Below are positions 9,659-14,547 of a stretch of 14,547 nucleotides of DNA, one piece after another. Under the pieces are notes generated by a model. The model had not been told where the DNA came from. It saw nothing but the letters and a program-made list of their open reading frames with translations, and did not search any database. How positions within the stretch are numbered: the first letter of the stretch is position 1; the number at the start of each line of letters is the position of its first letter. The DNA comes from Circinella minor (lineage: Eukaryota; Mucoromycota; Mucoromycetes; Mucorales; Lichtheimiaceae), in contig JAEPRB010000533.1 of the NCBI GenBank assembly GCA_016758965.1, positions 1 to 14,547 of the forward strand, in the 5' to 3' direction. The translations under genes and the position numbers were made by a program.

Positions 9659-10717
9659 TTATTTCTGTTTTTCTGGTCCTTTTTGAGGATTAATTATTTT
9701 TTCAATTAAAGATGATGATTGTTTTAAAATCGCTCCTATTTGTTCTAATTGATTACAATCCAATTTTTTATAATTTTGTAAAAATAATTTTGCATTTCTA
9801 TTATATTCTTGAAAAGTAGCGTCTTGTAAATCTAAAAGCCTTGTTTTAGAAAATGATGATGATGGTAATGATGATGGTAGTGATGATGGTAGCGATGATG
9901 GTAGCGATGATGGTAGCGATGGTGATGGTGATGGTGATGATGATACTTGATTATTTTGTGTAGTTATATGTTGGACTTGATATGGAATATTTTTTATACG
10001 ATTTATCAAAAATATATGTTTGCAAAGTTTATGAGAATATTCAAAATCAGGACAGGAGCATGTCGATAATATCAATTGTCCATTTTCATTCTTTTTATAA
10101 TTAACCATATACCACTTTCCATGATCAGTGAATGATCTAAAGTGTAGCTATAAGAATTATAATTAGAGCTAGATATTAAAAAACAAAAGGTACACATAAA
10201 TAAACGTTTTACTTACCACATTATTTTCAAATATAATCATACTATTAGCAACATCGAGAGCGACTTTATTCGCTTCTTTTTTTCTTTGTTTTTCGTGAAC
10301 AGACAAATACATATGTTTGAAACCATATTTGACTTGTAAAGCATCTTGGACGATAATCTAATATTCCAACAAGTTCAACTAATGTATAAATAATTTGATC
10401 TATCATACACGACAACAGTGAGAACGACCAAGATAAAAAGACTTCAACTGATTATGCCAACTTTCAACATAATTATTTGTATGGAATGACCAAGACGAAC
10501 GTCATGCTTTGCACCACAATTCTTTTTTAGGGTGCCAACGTGACAACATATATGCATAAAACTCAAGACAGCCTTTGTTATCTCTCCATTTAATAACAAA
10601 TTCACTCCACAAAACTTCAAAATCTTCTTGGTTTTCACAATGCATCAACTTATTTAAATCAGAATGAGCTTCACTTCGTAAAGCCATTGAATCTTTAGTA
10701 TCAGTTGATGCCTTGAC
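9659..10717 (-). pseudogene. Decayed MULE-type transposase, C-terminal half with SWIM zinc finger
   Basis: The minus strand from 10717 reads as the C-terminal half of a Mutator-like (MULE/FAR1-type) transposase. A helical segment has the look of LMHCENQEDFEVLW, then RWHPKKELW, then HTNNYVESWHNQLKSFYLGR. After a frame change comes DQIIYTLVELV, and after a second change VQDALQVKYGF. The last two exons (10357-10217, then after a 69-nt intron 10147-9659) stay open. They carry a SWIM finger C-x-C-x9-C-x-H at 10060-10016, a Ser/Pro repeat and a stop at 9659. Breaks: TGA at 10502-10504, just after KKELWCKA where Trp is expected; a frame change near 10400-10408; another near 10350-10358. The N-terminal DDE catalytic part is not recognisable upstream, apart from possible scraps at 10780-10870. 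The call as a broken transposase is good; the exact ends of the element are unknown. Confidence 0.8.
9858..9935 (-). repeat. 12-bp tandem repeat coding Ser-Ser-Leu-Pro
   Basis: Five 12-bp units of GATGATGGTAGC type (plus-strand reading) at 9858-9917, followed by three 6-bp GATGGT units to 9935. On the minus strand this encodes repeated Ser/Leu/Pro units just C-terminal to the SWIM finger. Unit lengths of 12 and 6 keep the frame. Confidence 0.9.
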
Positions 10718-11262
10718 CTACATTATATATACATATTTTTAAATGTTGATTTTCATTGAGTCAGCTTGGTACACAACATACTATAAAAGGAAATATATGC
10801 GCTTGTTGTAGTTGGGTATTGGTGTGACGTGAATTTGAACAGATCGACTTTTGTTCTCCTTCTACTCTAACCCTTTTTTAATTAGTATATAAGTAATAAG
10901 AAAATACTTTGAATAAAAATCAGCTCTCTTTCACACATCAAATTTTGCCTCTGGTTTTGGCTTGGTTTTTATCTAGTACCACAAGGACAGTTATATCTGT
11001 ATGTGATTAGTGAATGATCTCAAGGGAAGGAATATTGGATAAAAAGGAAACAATCGAATTAATTGATGGAAAGGATTTTATTATTATCTATAGTTTTATA
11101 TTTTGGAATTGACAAACTTGTAACACACAACCTTTATATTATTATTTGTTCGAACCACTTATATTGGTATGTCACCTTCCCCTCTTGTTCTGTATGAATT
11201 GTAGTTAGCAATTGTTTCTTACTTATTGTATTGGTATTGGCAATTTTTAATAGTTATTTGTT
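10718..11262. other. Largely featureless stretch with possible transposase scraps
   Basis: A minus-strand frame at about 10780-10870 (RVEGEQKSICSNSRHTNTQL and onward) ends at a GTATGT donor-like site that would splice in phase to 10717. It could be a worn upstream transposase exon. A second copy of an 18-nt piece of the transposase exon lies at 11003-11020. The rest of the roughly 390 bp to 11262 shows no coding signal. Confidence 0.4.
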
Positions 11263-11547
11263 TTAAGACCCGAGCACAACACGCTGAAAAAGAATTCTAT
11301 TTCCCATATACGAAATCATGATCACATCTTCTTGACTATCCACAAGCGTCGAAGCGAGACTGTCACCCTCCGAACTGTGTATAGTTGAGCTGTTGTCACT
11401 ACTATCATCTGACAACAACTACTAACCTTCGTCGCCAACGGTATAATAAGACATGGTTGATATTGAACGAAGATATCGAACAATACAAGGATCATCCTCC
11501 TCCTCCTGGTCGATCTCCATTTCTTGAACATTATTGTAATAAGCCAT
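11263..11547 (-). pseudogene. Acidic reading frame interrupted by two consecutive TAG codons
   Basis: From ATG at 11547 a 41-residue frame (MAYYNNVQEMEIDQEEEDDP start) ends at TAG TAG (11424-11419). The same frame then continues for 51 residues of similar acidic, Ser-rich character (SDDSSDNSSTIHSSEGDSL near its start) to TAA at 11263. The matching composition on both sides suggests one original protein of about 94 codons. No family is recognised. Removing the 18 nt between GT and AG around the stops would keep the frame, but that is far too short for a normal intron. A nonsense-broken pseudogene is the simplest reading; stop readthrough or a coincidental short ORF are alternatives. Confidence 0.4.
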
Positions 11548-11967
11548 GTTAGAAAAAAAGCGAGGTTCGTAAAAAGAGCAAGAAAAAAGAAAAAAACTTG
11601 TCTGTGGCATCTTTTTTTTTTTGGGATAAACACCCGATTTATGCACATAATATATGGATGGTCACAGGGTTCCTCTCTCGCAATACAAAAAAAAACAAGA
11701 TAGAATGCCCAACATTGAATCCCAACATTTTAATAATAGTAATAATGGCATATATATAATGAATGTGGAAAGTAACCATTTTCAGCAAGGATTATTAACC
11801 AGAAATAGTTTCATGCATGTTTAATGCAAGAAATTGAATAAATTTAATTGTATCTCGTAATGACATTTATACAAAAAAAAAAAAAAAAAAAGAGAGACAT
11901 CAAGGAAGATTGTAATGGCTAAGAAAATTATTAAAAATTAAAGTTTCTTTTGTTGTTGTTGTTTTCA
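11548..11967. other. Intergenic stretch between acidic frame and Myb-like copy
   Basis: About 420 bp without a supported gene. Two overlapping minus-strand frames near 11550-11648 run only through poly-A-derived Lys/Phe codons. An A run at about 11872-11890 and a GTT repeat near 11951-11963 are the only structure seen. Confidence 0.5.
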
Positions 11968-12414
11968 TCATCTTTCAGCGAGATACTGTTGAGCCTTTTT
12001 AATACGAGAAACCCCTTGCGCTGTTTCACGTTTTCCACGGAGAATCTCTTTATACGTTAAATGAATCCGGTACAGCTCTTGACATTCTTCTTCTGAATGT
12101 CCTACGTACGCGTAATGCAATCACCTGCCAAGAAGGTCGTGGATGCATGAAATACATTTTTGCCAACTGTCGTCGTTCCGATAATTTCCATGTACTACGT
12201 AATTTTGGCTATAATAGAGTATAGTTGGTATATGAGCAACAAGAAATGATAAAAAATGTTAACTTACTGAAAAGTAGAGACGGTAATGGTTAAAACATGC
12301 AGAGGGTGTATGTCTGTTTTTTAGAATCCGAGCAATGTACTCATACGAAGCATGGGGGTATTTCTTTTTTTTAACGACCAGTGTTTCGTTTTCTTCCTTT
12401 GTCCAATAGGGCAT
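11968..12414 (-). pseudogene. Myb/SANT-like two-repeat gene, copy 1, frameshifted by a 4-bp duplication
   Basis: Exon 1 (12414-12268, 49 codons, MPYWTKEENETLV start) is a Myb/SANT repeat with helix-3 sequence KNRHTPSACFNHYRLYF. A GTAAGT donor and a 59-nt intron (12209-12267) lead to exon 2 from 12208, which begins a second repeat (TWKLSERRQLAKMYF, then HPRPSWQVIALRV). Here the frame breaks: the strand reads GTA CGTA GGA, a duplicated CGTA (plus strand 12103-12110). In frame 0 translation runs on to a stop at 12050. In the shifted frame the family sequence resumes (GHSEEECQELYRIHLTYKEI) and continues to TGA at 11968. The divergent copy at 13322-13760 defines the intact alignment. Such proteins bind DNA; the target is unknown. 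An allele, an assembly error or a truncated active form remain possible. Confidence 0.75.
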
Positions 12415-13321
12415 GATGTTATTGAAGGTTTAAAAGTTGTTGAAAGAAAGAAAAAGTCGTCGAGACTAAAAATTGTCCTGGTTATAAAAAAAAATAGCAT
12501 TAATTTTATCCTGATACGTATACGAATTTATGTTCCCTTCTCCTACAGATCTTAGTATTACCTGTATATTATTTTACGTATATACACACTAAAAAATTTC
12601 CACTGGAGGATCTACTACAGCTATATTTGTAGTTTAACTAGGTAACTATTATAATATTTATATATTCGCATATCTTTGATAATTTTAGAAGAGTCGTCAT
12701 AGGTAAATAAGAATTACTTTAACGTACGTACAAAGTTCTATTATTTTATGACGGTAGAGCTATAATCATATGTCTGCTTCCTTTTTAAAAACCATAATTG
12801 AATAAAACGTCCTCTATTCATGCGATTTATTCAATAGTTATTTGTACACTCATTTCACGCAGCAAGTTGTAAACCATCCGGGATTTTTTTAAAGTTCAAC
12901 AGCTAAAACCCCCAGCTAAGCTTTATCTTATTACATCTTGATGTCACGAGATATATATATATGACGTTCATGTTTTTTTTTCGAGAGAAGCAAATATTTT
13001 TTTATTCTCTCACACACACACTTCAAATATAGGGAACTTGATTAATGTTTTTTTAGTTATCCAAGTTCTAAATATATTAGCTATTCAGTATCAGTTCATG
13101 TAAAAAAAAAATACAACGCATATGATGATACGTTGAATACCGTATCTCTACGAAGGTTGACTACAGTAATGAAAATTAATAATTAAAAGTGACTAGTGTT
13201 GATATCATGTAAGAAAAGCATTAGCTATACATGCTGCTTCTATTTGATTCCTATCAACTTTATTGTGCTATTATCTATTTCCTTTCTTTCACATTTGCAT
13301 CTTCATCAATTTTTTTAATAA
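12415..13321. other. 907-bp region between the two divergent Myb-like copies
   Basis: No supported coding region. A plus-strand frame at 12352-12555 is the antisense of copy 1 plus AT-rich sequence. Minor structure: an imperfect hairpin CTACAGCTATATTTGTAG near 12613-12630, an ACGTACGTAC run near 12723-12732, a TATATATA run near 12951-12962 and a short CA repeat near 13011-13020. If either copy is expressed, both promoters lie here. Confidence 0.5.
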
Positions 13322-13760
13322 ATGCCGTACTGGACACAAGAAGAAAATGATATACTGGTAAAAGAAAGGGAGGCATACCCCCATTCTTCCTGGGACTATA
13401 TTGCAAGAAAACTAAAAAACAGACATACACCCTCTGCATGTTATCAGCATTACCGTCTCTACTTTGCAGTAAATAATATAGCATAATAAATACAAATAAA
13501 TTATCAGAAATAAATTTTGTTAACTATATTATACCCAATATATACGTATCAATTTACTTATTTTAGAGAAAGCTAAGCGCTCCATGGACTCTTGCTGAGC
13601 GAAGAAAATTTGCAAAGTTATACTTTCAAAACCACGTCCATCATGGGAATTAATGGCTCAGCAAGTACAACACACTCAAGAGCAATGTCAAGAATTATAC
13701 AATCATCACCTTTCCTACAAAGAAATTTTGCGTGGAAAGCGAGAAGCACTTTTACCTTAA
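13322..13760 (+). pseudogene. Myb/SANT-like two-repeat gene, copy 2, frameshifted by loss of one base
   Basis: Exon 1 (13322-13468, 49 codons, MPYWTQEENDILVKEREAYP start) is a Myb/SANT repeat with W4 and W24 of the Myb Trp pattern and KNRHTPSACYQHYRLYF as recognition helix. A donor at 13469, a 98-nt intron and an acceptor at 13566 lead to exon 2 from 13567 (PWTLAERRKFAKLYFQ, second repeat). At CAAAACCACG (13627-13636) one base is missing relative to copy 1. Frame 0 then reads to TAA at 13651-13653, giving only 77 residues. In the next frame the family continues (PRPSWELMAQQV, then QEQCQELYNHHLSYKEILRG) to TAA at 13758-13760. The exon 1 length, intron phase and position equal those of copy 1 on the other strand. 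It is either a pseudogene or a base error in an A run. Confidence 0.75.
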
Positions 13761-14067
13761 ATTTTTTTTATTATTATTTATGTACGTATTAAAAAAATGT
13801 TACAAATTCTTGTGTTGTCAATTGCAGTTTTCCTATGTCTTCCTTTTTTTTTTTCATTTCCAATATATTTACGTAGGAATCCTTTTCCTCCAATAAGCAC
13901 ATTTAGATTTTTTTTTTTTGGGGGGGGGAGGGGGAGAAGTACAGGAAAAATTCTGAATATAGTAGATCACTATACTTAAGTTCCAGGATACGTAAGATAG
14001 TGTATAAAGTCTTGATTTTTGTCAATCTAAGGTTTTTTTTTTTATATAATACGTATGGAAATAAAAA
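13761..14067. other. AT-rich stretch with T-run/G-run junction
   Basis: About 307 bp with no supported gene. A plus-strand frame at 13797-13979 is driven by T runs. At 13910-13935 a run of about ten T is followed directly by nine G and then AGGGGGAG, an odd base-composition junction in this AT-rich DNA. Confidence 0.5.
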
Positions 14068-14302
14068 TCATTCACTTTTATTATTTTTTCCATCATAAAT
14101 GTAATAACCCAAATGAAAAAACATAGATATAAAACTGAAAGTATAGATCTGGATCATAACATGAACTAGATCTACATATTTGTTATCTTCTGCGTAAGCG
14201 GTAATATGGAATTTATCAAGATTGAGGGATGGAGTTCCTTTGGGCTTTATAACATTTACCACTGACAACGAGGATAAGTGTATGAGTAATAAGCGATTTC
14301 AT
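14068..14302 (-). other. Possible short gene fragment, unrecognised
   Basis: On the minus strand an ATG at 14302 starts MKSLITHTLILVVS, which looks like the beginning of a signal peptide, but that frame stops after about 29 codons. An overlapping frame without an ATG start (from about 14268) stays open to 14068 and has more protein-like content (KPKGTPSLNLDKFHITAYAE). A single frame change would join the two. No family is recognised, and chance is a fair explanation. Confidence 0.2.
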
Positions 14303-14407
14303 AGCCCCTTTTTTTTTACTTGAGAAAAATTTTGGAGCATGTGATAAATTAAATATAGCGTCAGTGGAGCTTTACGTATAAGGTAAGCTTCTATTGATAA
14401 AATACAA

Positions 14408-14510
14408 ATAAAACCAATTATTTTCTATAAATACAGTTTTCTTTTCGAATTTATCAACCATACCTTTTTCTTCATCATCTATACATTTTCTTCTTCTTCT
14501 TCTTCGACTT
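14408..14510 (+). promoter_or_regulatory. Promoter-like sequence for a gene beyond the right edge
   Basis: A CCAAT at about 14414, a TATAAATA at about 14426-14433 and then a long pyrimidine-rich stretch with CAACCA and ATCATC are the usual order of a fungal promoter and leader on the plus strand. No start codon follows within the window, so the gene itself is not visible. Confidence 0.35.
14488..14505 (+). repeat. (TTC)6 microsatellite
   Basis: Six perfect TTC units inside the pyrimidine-rich tract downstream of the TATA-like element. It could be part of a transcribed leader. Confidence 0.9.
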
Positions 14511-14547
14511 TATATTATTTTTCTCTTCAATTTTACGTTTTGTTCTT

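Noticed and set aside
12099..12126. Treating the Myb copy 1 frameshift as a 23-nt GT..AG intron
   Set aside because: Far shorter than any other intron here (57 nt minimum), and removing 23 nt does not restore the correct frame. A 4-bp duplication does.
12613..12630. Hairpin CTACAGCTATATTTGTAG as a terminator or RNA element
   Set aside because: Short and imperfect; palindromes of this size are common by chance in AT-rich DNA, and no transcript end is known here.
13275..13484. Minus-strand 69-codon frame opposite Myb copy 2
   Set aside because: Antisense shadow of exon 1 of copy 2, which has the recognisable Myb repeat and splice donor.
1..14547. CRISPR arrays, tRNA, rRNA, bacterial-type operons or defence systems
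   Set aside because: No spaced direct repeats, cloverleaf or rRNA-like blocks were seen. Gene structure is clearly eukaryotic with spliceosomal introns.

Overview
The window looks like nuclear DNA from an early-diverging filamentous fungus, most likely Mucoromycota (Mucorales-like). It is very AT-rich, with long poly-T/poly-A runs. Genes are compact and cut by many short GT..AG introns (57-212 nt), usually with GTAAGT-type donors. The recognisable proteins are eukaryotic housekeeping families, and decayed Mutator-like (MULE) transposase sequence is present. This taxonomic call is inferred from style and protein resemblance, not from a search.

Left half (1-9400), a normal gene-dense stretch: (1) an Eaf3/MRG15-type chromodomain-MRG protein, + strand, 9 exons, 1338-2747; (2) converging on it, an AGFG-like ArfGAP zinc-finger protein with a Gln-rich tail, - strand, 8 exons, 2909-5246; (3) divergent from that across about 360 bp, a lipid-droplet-associated hydrolase (LDAH) homologue, + strand, 5 exons, 5607-7087; (4) an intronless, low-complexity, His/Ser/Asp-rich protein of unknown function, - strand, 7871-8641; (5) a 74-residue two-helix membrane protein of the PLDc_N type, - strand, 9056-9380, probably with an intron in its 5' leader. 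The exons of genes 1, 2, 3 and 5 join in frame and give family-typical lengths and catalytic or ligand residues. The genes act in chromatin, membrane traffic, lipid and membrane biology and do not form a pathway.

Right half (9659-13760), a graveyard of coding fragments: a MULE-type transposase C-terminal half with an intact SWIM finger but an in-frame TGA and two frame changes; an acidic reading frame split by two consecutive TAG codons; and two paralogous two-repeat Myb/SANT-like genes in divergent orientation. Both Myb copies keep the same exon/intron layout, and each has exactly one frame break, at different places in the second Myb repeat. One break is a clean 4-bp CGTA duplication; the other is the loss of one base. 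A block of the first repeat is identical at every base for 31 nt, including synonymous sites, although the rest has diverged.

The most notable observation is this pair of independently broken, divergent Myb-like paralogues beside a decayed transposase. I found no CRISPR, rRNA or tRNA, and nothing I can defend as a new multi-gene system. The far right end (14068-14547) has only a weak possible ORF and promoter-like sequence for a gene beyond the window.
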